64,000 bases of DNA from Jacaranda mimosifolia (lineage: Eukaryota > Streptophyta > Magnoliopsida > Lamiales > Bignoniaceae): positions 13,282,501-13,346,500 of the forward strand of contig CM032133.1 in the NCBI GenBank assembly GCA_018894105.1, read 5' to 3'. This document shows, in pieces, positions 13,901 through 24,779 of this stretch; position 1 is the stretch's first letter, and the number at the start of each line of letters is the position of its first letter. Position numbers and translations under genes: made by a program. The notes under the pieces were generated by a model. That model searched no databases. It had not been told where the DNA came from and saw only the letters and a list, made by a program, of their open reading frames with translations.

Positions 13901-16011
13901 TTCTAAATCTCTTATTTAATTTTCAAGTGTTCTACTAATGAATTATCCAAAAAATTGTACTGCAATTGCTTGCGTTTTATACTTCTATTGTTATGAAATT
14001 GTACTTCATTTATTTGAAATTATACCACAATGCTGAATTATTCTACATATTGTACTTTATTTTACCTAAAATTGTACTTCATTTGTCAACCTCAAGGGAT
14101 GCAGTCGAGGAGGAAATTGGTTCGACCAATGCATCACACAATGAATTGGCTTTAATTAGCAACTCAATTGATGCATGGAGGAATTGCATATATGGAGAGG
14201 GTCAAACATTCAAGGATGCTCAGGAGTTCAGAATTATGATTAAGAATTATGTAGTGTCTACTTTGCGGTCATTTTAATACAAGAAAAATGACAGCAAAAA
14301 AATCATAGCCGTTTGCAGTGATGAAAATTGCAAATGGAGAATCTATGCATCAAGGCATGAAGCTAATAAATTATTTGGCATTCAAAAATGCAATCTAGAG
14401 CACGCATGTGGTGAGGCTAATCTTCGGACAAGGGGACATCCAAAAGCCGATTCCGCTTGGTTGCTAACATAGTGAAGGATAAATTGAGATCAAGCCATGT
14501 TATCAGCCCTCTACCATACTGAAAGATATTCACAGAGAATACGGTGTGGAACTTAGGTACCATAAAGCATGGATGGGTAAGGAATTAGTTATGCATGACA
14601 TCCATGGAGCTGAGAAGGGATCTTATGATAAGTTGAGGTGGTATTGTGATGCTGTGAATAGGACAAACCCTAGAAGTATTGCAGACTGTGAGATTGACCC
14701 AATTAGTCAAAAATTTCGTCGGCTATTTATATGTTTTAATTCATGCCTTCTTGGTTTTCTCAAGGGATGCAGGCCATTGATATTCTTGGACGACACGCAT
14801 ATTAAAAATAAATACAAAGGAGTCTTACTCAGCGCTGTCAGTAAGGATGCTAATGATGACTTATTCACGTTAGCATATGCAGTTGTTGACTCTGAAAATG
14901 ATATTAATTGAGAGTGGTTCTGCTTTAAGCTGAGAAGTGTCTTAGATTCTGAATATCTGCCTGGCTTATCAAGATTTACTTTCTTCTCCGATCGACATCT
15001 ATGTCTTCTTAAGGCCCTCCCCATGATATTTCTCGGTAGCCACCATGCATATTGCTTGAGACACTTAGTGGATAACTTTAAGAAACAAGTAAGTGTACGT
15101 TATCTTTGTTTGTGAGATAATTATGTGAAATAAACTCTACTTCTAACATTAAGCACATTACTGTTCTATTATTTTAAATTCAGGTATTAAGGAAGTACCC
15201 TCTACATAACAAGAAACATTGATGTTCTGTTTTTATGAAAGCTGCATATGCGCCTACAAGGTAGAAGTATACCCGATATATAGACAGCATCTTGGAGTCA
15301 ATGCCGCTTGCCAGAGACTTTATTATGCAGTCTGACCCACCATGTTGGGCAAATTCCTTATTCAGTGGAGATCGATGGGGGGTAATAAACAATAATCAAG
15401 TAGAAAGTTGGAATAATTGGGTTAAACCAGCCTGATTTATGCCAGTTGCAGCCATGGTTGATCAAATACGCATGCAAATAATGGTTATGATGCATGATAG
15501 ACGAGAAGAATCTCATAAGATGGTTGGTCAATTATGTCCGAAGCAAGAGGAGAAGTTGGCAATCAATCATATGCGTTATCGTAACTTCAAAGTTGTCATG
15601 TCTAGCGGTTGGAGCTTTGAGGTGATTAAGCAAGATAAATCGTATGCTGTAGATTTACATAGCAGAGTTTGTTCGTGCAGAGCATGGAATATTGATAAAA
15701 TACCATACAGACATGCTTGTGCTTGTATTGAGTCAAAGTCACTTTCACCGTATGACTTCACCGATCAATACTACCGAGTTGAGATGTATCAACAAGCATA
15801 CCAAGCAGTTATAAACCCTATTCCTACGTTTTATATGCATATGTTCCCTGTAGATGATGATGACGTCATTCATGGACCTGATTGTCGATCTAAGCCTGGG
15901 CGTAAAAGGACACAGAGGATTCCATCATAGATTGAGAAATGTGTAATTAAGTGTAAAATGTGTGGTAGAACATGGCATAATCGTCGAACTTGCAAAGAAT
16001 CAGTAAACTAG
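10921..16011 (+). pseudogene. MuDR-type MULE transposase, decayed
   Basis: Three exons, 10921-11252, 14097-15088 and 15184-16011, join in frame at AG/GT borders. Exon 1 (MSTSSEASLLNQVLGSC) carries the N-terminal region typical of plant MULE proteins (RLYVSLTNDDDVMNMVLLH). Exon 2 has the MuDR DNA-binding domain (YKKNDSKKIIAVCSDENCKW) and the first catalytic segment (FLDDTHIKNKYKGVLLSAV). The second follows near 14,985 (RFTFFSDRH), then HHAYCLRHLVDNFKKQ. Exon 3 holds the SWIM zinc finger at 15,670-15,720 (CSC, then HACAC) and a CCHC knuckle at about 15,951-15,992 (CKMCGRTWHNRRTC). Stop codons interrupt it at 10984, 11104, 14275, 14909, 15220, 15262, 15433 and 15928, and single-base losses occur near 14,460 and 14,500. 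The protein would cut and join the element's ends in the nucleus; this copy is dead. Confidence 0.9.
11253..14096 (+). repeat. Array 1: higher-order repeat filling the transposase intron
   Basis: A 2,844-bp intron, with phase conserved on both sides, is almost wholly tandem repeat. The small words are TATACTTCAAGTGTTC, AAATTGTACTTCATTTTA and similar, spaced about 20-40 bp apart. From about 12,158 they are organised in longer units. The marker ATTATCC...ACTGCAATAGCTAAGG recurs at about 12158, 12471, 12845, 13216, 13586 and 13942, giving a unit near 370 bp in the middle of the array. The earlier part (11,260-12,150) has the same words with irregular spacing. Confidence 0.9.
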
Positions 16012-17445
16012 TTAACTATTGTACCTTAATACGGGATAATTGTACTTGATTTCTTCGCATTTGTGCCTCACTTGGGCAATGAGGCAGGTGATTTAGCGTG
16101 AAATTAGCATTCTTGCATGTTGTCCGAGACTTAGTTAACTTTTGTACCACAATCCAGGATAATTGTACTTGATTTCTTCACATTTGCGCCTCACTTGGGC
16201 AATGAGGCAGGTGATTTAGCGTGAAATTAGCATTCTTGCATGTTGTCTGAGATATAGTTAACTTTTGTACCTTAATCCGGGGTAATTGTACTTGATTTCT
16301 TCACATTTGCGCCTCACTTGGGCAATGAGGCAGGTGATTTAGCATTCTTGCATGTTGCTCGAGACATAGTTAACTTTTGTACCTCAATTCGGGATAATTG
16401 TACTTGATTTCTTCACATTTGTGCCTCACTTGGGCAATGAGGCAGGTGATTTAGCGTGAAATTAGCATTCTTGCATGTTGTCCGAGACATAGTTAACTTT
16501 TGTACCTCAATCCGGGATAATTGTACTTGATTTCTTCACATTTGCGCCTCACTTGGGCAATGAGACAGGTGATTTAGCGTGAAGTTAGCATTCTTGCATG
16601 TTGTCCGAGATATAGTTAACTTTTGTACCACAATCCGGGATAATTGTACTTGATTTTTTCACATTTGCGCCTTACTTGGGCAATAAGGCAGGTGATTTAG
16701 CATGAAGTTAGCATTCTTGCGTATTGTCCGAGACATAGTTAACTTTTGTACCACAATTCGGGATAATTGTACTTGATTTCTTCACATTTGCACCTTACTT
16801 GGGCAATGAGGTAGGTGATTTAGCGTGAAATTAACATTCTTGCATGTTGTCCGAGATATAGTTAACTTTTGTACCTCAATTCGGGATAATTGTACTTGAT
16901 TTCTTCACATTTGCGCCTCACTTGGGCAATGAGGTAGGTGATTTAGCGTGAAATTAGCATTCTTGCATGTTGTCCGAGACATAGTTAACTTTTGTACCTC
17001 AATTCGGGATAATTGTACTTGATTTCTTCACATTTGTGCCTCACTTGGGCAATGAGGCAGGTGATTTAGCGTGAAATTAGCATTCTTGCATGTTGTCCGA
17101 GACATAGTTAACTTTTGTACCTCAATTCGGGATAATTGTACTTGATTTCTTCACATTTGTGCCTCACTTGGGTAATGAGGCAGGTGATTTAGCATGAAAT
17201 TAGCATTCGATTTAGCGTGAAATTAGCATTCTTGCATGTTGTCCAAGACATAGTTAACTTTTGTACCTCAATCCGGGATAATTGTACTTGATTTCTTAAC
17301 ATTTGCGCCTTACTTGGGCAATGAGGCAGGTGATTTAGCGTGAAATTAGCATTCTTGCATGTTGTCCGAGACATAGTTAACTTTTGTACCTCAATTCGGG
17401 ATAATTGTACTTGATTTCTTCACATTTGCACCTCACTTGGGCAAC
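16010..17445 (+). repeat. Array 2: 123-bp tandem repeat beginning at the transposase stop codon
   Basis: The marker AGTTAACTTTTGTACC recurs at 16010, 16133, 16256, 16368, 16491, 16614, 16737, 16860, 16983, 17106, 17252 and 17375. The period is 123 bp except for one unit with an 11-bp loss (after 16256) and one with a 23-bp local duplication (after 17106). Each unit holds TTTGTACCTCAAT, ATTGTACTTGATTTC and the inverted pair GCCTCACTTGGGCAATGAGGC. There are about 11.7 units, very alike. The first unit overlaps the TAG that ends the transposase frame, so the array grew from its 3' untranslated region. Confidence 0.95.
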
Positions 17446-17799
17446 TTTGTACTTAATATCTTGATATTTTTACTAATATTTTTGAATTGAAATTTGTTCA
17501 AAGATTTGCTTTTTAATTCTTGGTAATTAATAACCAAACTATTGAAGTATGTGTCCAATATTTATCATATGAATAAAATAATATTAAAATTTTTAAGTTG
17601 TTAATCACTAGTGTTCAACGGATGAATGTTATCAATCGCAGTAATGAAAGAATACTTATGCTTTCAAAGATGTAAAGAAATGAGAATTTGACGATGATAT
17701 CCACCCTATCATCCGTACAAATTCGTACTTCACCAGATCCGATAATCTCAAATTGTTGTACTTACCCATCATTACAATTATTGGACAATAATTATTCAA
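17446..17799. other. Spacer between arrays 2 and 3
   Basis: AT-rich single-copy-looking sequence with no gene seen. Scattered GTACTT words near its right end (from about 17,705) grade into array 3. Confidence 0.5.
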
Positions 17800-18690
17800 T
17801 TGCAATAAGTGTACTTCAAGAAAACAAATCTTATACTTGGTTTGTTCCGAGTTTGTACTTCATATCTCCAAAATTGTACTGAGTTTGTACTTTGTTTCCC
17901 TGAATTGTACTTAGTTTCCCGTGAATTGTACTCAAGATACCCGCCTTGTTTCAATTGAATTTAAGTGTTCTTCAGCGAAACATGTTTTATACTTTCTTTG
18001 TTCTGGGTTTGTACCTCATTGCCCCTAAAATGCACTCAAATCTGCCGTCCAGTTACAATTGAATTGAAGTGTACTTCAATGAAGCACATTTTATACTCTG
18101 TTTATTCTGAGTTTGTCCTTCGTTTCTCGTGAATTGTACTCAAGATCCCCGCCTTTTTTCAATTGAATTTAAGTGTTCTTCAGTGAAACAAATTTTATAC
18201 TTTCTTTGTTCCGGGTTTGTACCTCATTGCCCTCAAAATGCACTCAAATCAGCCGCCTAGTTTCAATTGAATTGAAGTGTACTTCAACGAAGCACATTTT
18301 ATACTCTGTTTATTCTGAATTTGTACTTTGTTTCCTGTGAATTGTACTCAAGATCCCCGCCTTTTTTCAATTGAATTTAAGTGTTCTTCCGCGAAACACA
18401 TTTTATACTTTCTTTGTTCCGGGTTTGTACCTCATTGCCCTCAAAATGCAATCAAATCTACCGCCCAGTTTCAATTGAATTGAAGTGTACTTCAACGAAA
18501 CACATTTTATACTCTGTTTATTCTGAATTGTACTTTATTTCCTGTGAATTGTACTCAAGATCCCCGCCTTGTTTCAATTGAATTTAATTTTTCTTCAGCG
18601 AAACACATTTTATACTTTCTTTGTTCCGGGTTTGTACCTCATTTCCCCTGAATTGTATTCAAATTCCCTGCCCTATTTTAATTGAATTTA
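17800..18690 (+). repeat. Array 3: alternating dimers of a 104-bp repeat
   Basis: The marker TTCAATTGAAT recurs at about 17950, 18053, 18158, 18262, 18366, 18470, 18572 and 18678, a spacing near 104 bp. Two monomer types alternate. One has TTAAGTGTTCTTCAGCGAAA and CTTTGTTCCGGGTTTGTACC; the other has GAAGTGTACTTCAACGAA and TGTGAATTGTACTCAAGATC. The true repeat unit is therefore a dimer of about 208 bp. It lies between the 3' ends of the two converging MULE genes. Confidence 0.85.
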
Positions 18691-19827
18691 AGTTATAAAT
18701 AATTAATGGAAAATTACACTTACATACAAAATAATATTATAAACAAATTATGCTTCAATTTATACATGTATTTACATACAAGTGACTCAAATCCTGGCAT
18801 TTTCATGACTTAATATTGTATATGCCATATTCGCACGATATTTATCAATTTCAATTGTTCTAGCATCCCTCCAGAACTCGGGGGTGTTTCTAGCAAAACA
18901 TTCTGCCCAAAGGCATACATAGACACCAAAATCCATTGTACCCACTTGCTGCCTGCTTTTTTTCTGCTTTATCTATTCATCCACACGACTCCCCAATGAA
19001 AGCTTCATGTACCGAGAATAGAATGAAGCCTACAAAAATATTGATCAGTTGTTAACTCCCTACTTTATGAAGAAATCATTGGGAAAGAAAGCAAACTTAC
19101 AATGGCAATAACTATCGATTTGTATCTGGCAGCCATTATTGAATTCATGTATAAGAAAGAACGAGTCGAGATGTCGAGGACAACCAAGAACCAATGCTGG
19201 CGTCGGCAAATCGGTAGGATTATTTAACGACACTTGTTTAAAACATCCATCGTGAGCTCTTCCAAATCTGTATAGGTGAAGGTGTTAAGTTTAAGCTTCA
19301 ACTCCACAAATTCTTCATCCGTAATATCCTTGATGTTGCGTTCCTCTAGTCGGTCTAATATATCAGCCTATGAAGTATAAAACAAATGGTTAGACTCATT
19401 TGTCACCGTGAACTAAATTAAGTTAGGAAACTGCCACATACCTGCGCTATTGAGGACGTAAACTACACCTTGTGGTGACACTTCTTGCTAAAAGATGGGC
19501 TACATAATATCGACACGTAACAGTCTACTACGTCACCGGTAAGTTCTCCTCCAAATAAGAGCTCACAAAAGTTTTTTCCATCCAGAAACTGTCTTGCTCC
19601 TTCCCAGACAATCACCCTACACAACTGTTAATTGTTAGTTCAGATACCAATTTATCCAACAGAAAAATAATAAGCAAATTTTGTTACCTCAAATTATCTC
19701 TTCTGACAAAGTTGTCGATGACTTCTCGCTCTTCTACTGGAATAAGAGCAAGACCTCTATAATCAGTCCTTTCTTTATAGGGATTGGCCACTTCAGTCTT
19801 TGGGATGGTTGGTTCATATGCCACCTG

Positions 19828-20935
19828 GGGTACAAAATACAGCACATAGGTACAAAGTATCAACTATTGAAGTAGAAAAGATAAGCACATGAAGTACAGA
19901 CATCACCAATATGGTGTACAAAACTCAAGCATATTAGGTATAAAGTGTCAACTGTTGAAGTAGAAAAGATAAGCACATGAAGTACAAACATCACCAATAT
20001 GGTGTACAAAACTTAAGCACATTAGGTATAAAGTGTCAACTATTGAAGTAGAAAAGATCAGCACTTGAAGTACAGATATCACCAACATGGTGTACAAAAC
20101 TCAAGCACATAGGTATAAAGTGTCAACTGTTGAAGTAGAAAAGATCAGCACATGAAGTACATACACCACTAATATGGTGTACAAAACTCAAGCACATTAG
20201 GCATAAAGTGTCAACTATTGAAGTAGAACAGATCAGCACTTAAACTACAGATATCACCAACATGGTGTACAAAACTCAAGCACATTAGGTATAAAGTGTA
20301 AAGCACTTGAAATACAGATATCACCAACATGGAGTACAAAACTCAAGCACATTAAGTATAAAGTGTCAACTGTTGAAGTAGAAAAGATAAGCACATGAAG
20401 TACAGACATCACCAATATGGTGTACAAAACTCAAGCACATTAGGTATAAAGTGTCAACTATTGAAGTAGGAAAGATCAGCACTTGAAGTACATATATCAC
20501 CAACATGGTGTACAAAACTCAAGCACATATGTATAAAGTGGCAACTGTTGAAGTAGAAAAGATAAGCACATGAAGTACAAACATCACCAATATGGTGTAC
20601 AAAACTCAAGCACATTAGGTATAAAATGTCAACTATTGAAGTAGAAAAGATCAGCACTTGAAGTACAGATATCACCAACATGGTGTACAAAACTCAAGCA
20701 CATTAGGTATAAAATGTAAAGCACATGAAGTACAGATATCACCAACATGGATTACAAAACTCAAGCACATTAGGTATAAAGTGTCAACTGTTGAAGTAGA
20801 AAAGATAAGCACATGAAGTACAGACATCACCAATATGGTGTACAAAACTCAAGCACATTAGGTATAAAGTGTCAACTATTGAAGTAGAAAAGATCAGCAT
20901 ATAAGTGCAAGTATCACCAACATAAAGTATAAGAC
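19828..20935 (-). repeat. Array 4: 88-bp repeat with a 418-bp higher-order period, in an intron of the Ulp1-like gene
   Basis: The marker GGTGTACAAAACTCAAGC recurs at 19913, 20001, 20089, 20176, 20264, (20331), 20419, 20507, 20594, 20682, (20749) and 20837. The bracketed copies are variants (GGAGTAC, GGATTAC), each closing a unit shortened by about 21 bp. The pattern of four 88-bp units plus one 67-bp unit repeats at 418 bp. On the minus strand, the sense of the host gene, units read CTGTACTTCAAGTGCTGATC, the same word as in array 1. The array fills the intron between exons at 21060 and 19824. Confidence 0.92.
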
Positions 20936-22734
20936 ATCATCCATTAAGTGCAAATATCAACCAATCAAGTATAAGATATCATAACATTTATTACAAATAG
21001 ACAGTTTACAAATGAAATGTAAGTAGCAAAAAAATAAAACATTAAGTAGTGTACAACACCTTCTTCTCTTCTTGTTCTTTGTTTTTTCGTGCACGAAGAC
21101 GAGCACGATAGGTCTTGTCACTTGTCTTGCTCTTTTGGCTGGTGTGGTGCTCGAGGGGCTAACAAAATCTGGAGATTTCTGTTTTTGCTTCCTATCTTCT
21201 CGATTGTGCATATTTGTCACAATCGAAGACATGACATTTACCACTTCAATCTCAGATTCCTCGAACTCAGCCGCTTGAATTGGTATATAATGTTCTGTCT
21301 TCAAAGGTATGGGGGAATCTAAAGGATCATGACGTTGTTTGGTTCGACTTTCTTCATCCACCATGTCTTCAGAATCATCCCCTTCTTTCTGTGCATCATG
21401 TACCAAATCAAGTCCCCCCTTATGCACATACTCACCAGCTTCCTGCTCAAGCTTCACCCCATCACTCTCTTCCTCAGTTAGATGCTCCTCCTCACCCTGC
21501 TACTTCATTGCCATGTATTCGAATGAAGCAATTTTTTCTTTCAATGATTTAATTTCTTCACCTTTCGTTGCAATAATTGTTTCATATATTGTATGATCAC
21601 AGACATGGACTTCACTGATGGCAGTACTGGCAGCCTCTGATTTCTTGATCAAATATGCCAATTCTAACTCCTTTGGAGTAGGGTTGAGGGCTACAACCTA
21701 TTATAATGGAAATAATTATCAAATTCAAATTATTATACAAAAAACAAATAATGAATTATTACAATTATTACCATATATGTTGTAACTTACTTCAATTTAT
21801 TCTCTGCCTGCTCCACATTTTGTTGGAGTTTGCTATCCTTCCACCGGTAAAAGCGTGGAAACTCAAACAAACTCACTGGTGAAGCCAGTGACGAGATGCG
21901 TTCATAAACCTATGCCTATCATTCATAAATCAAAAAATTATACTCACTTGAATATAAATATAATCAATGTTATTAGAAAAATGAAGCAAACACTTACCAT
22001 CAAGCCGACTATACACTCATCGATGTACTTCTTTCTTCTTTCTCCACCTATTCCTAAATGGTTCTTCATATATTGGACAAGAAAACTGTATGCAGCTATG
22101 CCCCATGAATACAGAAAAACTCTAGACAAATTGTCCAAGTATGGTAGGAGAAATCGTGGAGTCCAATAATTAGATGTTGGAAACATAATACAATTAAAAA
22201 CAAAAACTATGTACAACCTACAAAAATTATTCAAGTCCTCCACACTATCCTTATATACATACACCTCAAGTTTCTTTGCTATTTCAAATCTAGTTATATT
22301 CTGCAGTTTTCCAGCAAAAAGGCGGTCAAAGGTTGAAGACTTCATCTTCAATGTTATATCAACAAATTACCCCACATATGGCAACCCTAAAACCATTGAA
22401 AATTCAGCTGCAGAAAAAGGAACTTCAACCCCCTCCGCAAAATGAAATGAGAGCTTTTTTGGGTCAAACCTCCTAAGTATAGCTTCAAGTCGAATGAAGC
22501 TTGAACTTAACTTAGGCATATCCATGTATATATAGAAAGGGGTCTTCTTCAATGCATCAAAATGTTTGGACCCCATCTTGGACTTCACAAGCTCCAATTT
22601 ACTCTGAAAATATTGGGGGGAGCAATGAGAACAGACCTCACAATGTCTTGGCTTTCCTACAATGAGAAAAAAAATAGTATGTAAACAGATAATAAACTAA
22701 CCTATTTAGATAGAGTGTATTAAAAACTTGAATG

Positions 22735-24210
22735 TTTTGTACTAAAGATGCTTCTAAAATGTACTTTAGAAACACATAATATATACTACACTTTCAGTTA
22801 TTCTATACTTCAGGCTTGAATTTTTTATATTACAGTTGCTTCTAAAATGTAATGCAGATACACAGATTATATATTAGAGTTCCATTTAATGTATACTGCA
22901 GGCTTAAAGGTTTTATAGTTGCTTCTAAATTGTATTGTAGATGCAAAGATTATATACTACATTTTCAGTTAATGTATAATGCAGGCTTGAATGTTTATGT
23001 ACTAAGATGCTTCTAATATGTACTGCAGCAACACAGATTATATACTACACTTATGCCTAAAGTGTACTTCCAGTTTGAATATTTTATTCTATATTTGTTT
23101 CTAAAATGTACTGCACCTACAGAGATTTTATACTACACTTTTGCCTAAAATATACTCCAGATACCCCTAGAATGTACTACAGTTATACAGATTATATACT
23201 ACATTTTGCCTAATGTGTACTGCAAGTTTGAATGCTTTATACTACACTTATGCTTAAAGTGTACTGCCAGTTTGAATGTTTTATACTACATTTGCTTCTA
23301 AAATGTACTGCACCAACAGAGATTTTATACTACACTTTTGCGTAAAGTGTACTCCAGATGCTTCTAAAATGTACTGCAGCTATTCAGATTATATACTACA
23401 TTTTGCCTAATGTATACTGCAAGTTTGAATGCTTTATACTGCATACATTTGTTTCTAAAATGTGCTGCAGCAACACAGATTATATACTACACTTATGCCT
23501 AAAGTGTACTGTCAGTTTGAATATTTTATACTACAGTTGTTTCTGAAATGTACTGCACCTACAGAGATTTTATGCTACACTTTTGCCTAAAGTGTACTCT
23601 AAATGCCCTAAAATGTACTGCAGATATGCAGATTATATACTACATTTTGCCTAATGTGTACTACAAGCTTGAATATTTTATACTACATGCGTTTGTTTCT
23701 AAAATGTACTGTAGCAATAGATTATATACTACACCTATGCCTAAAGTGCACTGCCAGTTTGAATGTTTATACTACATTTGCTTCTAAAATGTACTGCACC
23801 AACAGAGATTTTATACTACACTTTTGCCTAAAGTGTACTCAGATGCTCCTACAATGTACTACAACTATACAGATTATATACTATCCTTTTGCCTAATGTG
23901 TACTGCTAGCTTGAATGCTTTATACTACATACATTTGTTTCTGAAATGTACTGTAGTAACACAGATTATATACTCCATTTATGCCTAAAGTGTACTGCCA
24001 GTTTGAATGTTTTATACTGCATTTGCTTCTAAAATGTACTGCGCCTACACAGATTATATACTACATTTATGCCTAAAGTGTACTACCAGTTTGAATGTTT
24101 TATACTACATTTGCTTCTAAATTGTACTGCGGTTACCCAGATTATATACTACACTTTTGCTAATGTGTACTGCATGCTTGGATGTTATGTACTACAGATA
24201 ACACACTACC
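22735..24210 (-). repeat. Array 5: 70-90-bp repeat in the first intron of the Ulp1-like gene
   Basis: Repeating blocks TTTATACTACATTTGCTTC, AAAATGTACTGCACCAACAG and TTGCCTAAAGTGTACTGCC alternate across about 1.5 kb, with a period mostly of 85-92 bp. Compare the TTCTAAAATGTACTGCA marker at about 22832, 22924, 23012, 23098, 23306, 23362 and 23453. It lies within the intron 22,657-24,480 of the minus gene. Several short open frames run through it; they are by-products of the repeat. Confidence 0.88.
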
Positions 24211-24779
24211 ACATTCAGATAGTTTTATAATATAATTTCACCATATAATTTTGATTAAAAAGAAGTATAAACCTCTAAAAGGTGAAGTGAAACTATGATG
24301 ACCTTCAAGTACAAATCAGAACTTCCCATCTCACAATAAAAATCATATATATATCAAATGGGTTCAAGTGTTTAACGACTAAAAAATGAATAAAAGCCCT
24401 AAACATGAGAAAATAGACAAGAAATGAGTGTAACACTGAAAAATCATGGACATTTGAAGTTTCAAATGCAGAAAACATACCTTTGTTCCTTTTCATCACT
24501 TCTTTTTGTACTTTGCTTCTTGTTGCAGCTGTTTTCCTTCCATTGTTGCAGAAAAATGGCAAAAATTTTGTTGCTTTTTTTTTTTTTTTTCACTTTTTCT
24601 TCTTCTTCTCTTTCTCGTGTTAGTGGCAGAGGAACGATTTCGCGTCCTTTTCTTTTGGCGCTTAGAGAAGTCGATTTCAGGCAAAAATAAAAAAAAGAAA
24701 TCGTTCTTCTTAAGAGAGAACGCATTTCCCAGGTATTTTTGTTGTTTTTTCCAGCACAAGGGTTTACAGGCCTTTCCAA

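Larger units (their letters stand above)
18787..24562 (-). pseudogene. DUF1985-like / Ulp1 (C48) protease-like MULE gene, decayed
   Basis: Eight exons on minus: about 24562-24481, 22656-21998, 21909-21791, about 21698-21060, 19824-19688, 19616-19442, 19367-19101 and 19029-18787. The start codon is uncertain. Exon 2 begins GKPRHCEVCSHCSPQYF and continues with a DUF1985-like region (LEAILRRFDPKKLSFHFAEG, then FSAAEFSMVLGLPYVG, then YWTPRFLLPYLDNLSRVF). Exon 4 is charged and low in complexity, with a basic segment (AKRARQ; then KNKEQEEKK). Exons 5-8 form the Ulp1-like domain: ELTGDVVDCYVSIL, the His motif RRQHWFLVVLD and GTMDFGVYVCLWAECFA. In active C48 proteases the last motif reads DCG; here the codon at 18930-18928 is Phe. 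Stops occur at 22369, 21502, 19465, 19226 and 18975 (first base, minus), and the exon 3/4 junction and late exon 4 look frameshifted. By family it may act as a SUMO-protease relative or as a VANC-like DNA-binding anti-silencing factor. The role is inferred. Confidence 0.82.

Noticed and set aside
17189..17374. Open frame on minus in array 2
   Set aside because: 123 bp is a multiple of three, so any open frame in one unit continues into the next; no sign of coding.
16010..17445. CRISPR-like regular repeat
   Set aside because: Units are contiguous 123-bp tandem repeats without unique spacers, in a plant transposon; not a CRISPR array.
20957..21457. A single-exon 166-codon gene on minus
   Set aside because: Its first part is exon 4 of the Ulp1-like gene; the tail past about 21,060 reads through the splice donor into intron and array 4.
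23358..23896. Cys/Tyr-rich open frames in array 5
   Set aside because: They arise from the repeat unit and its period; the frames overlap on the same strand and have no conserved content.
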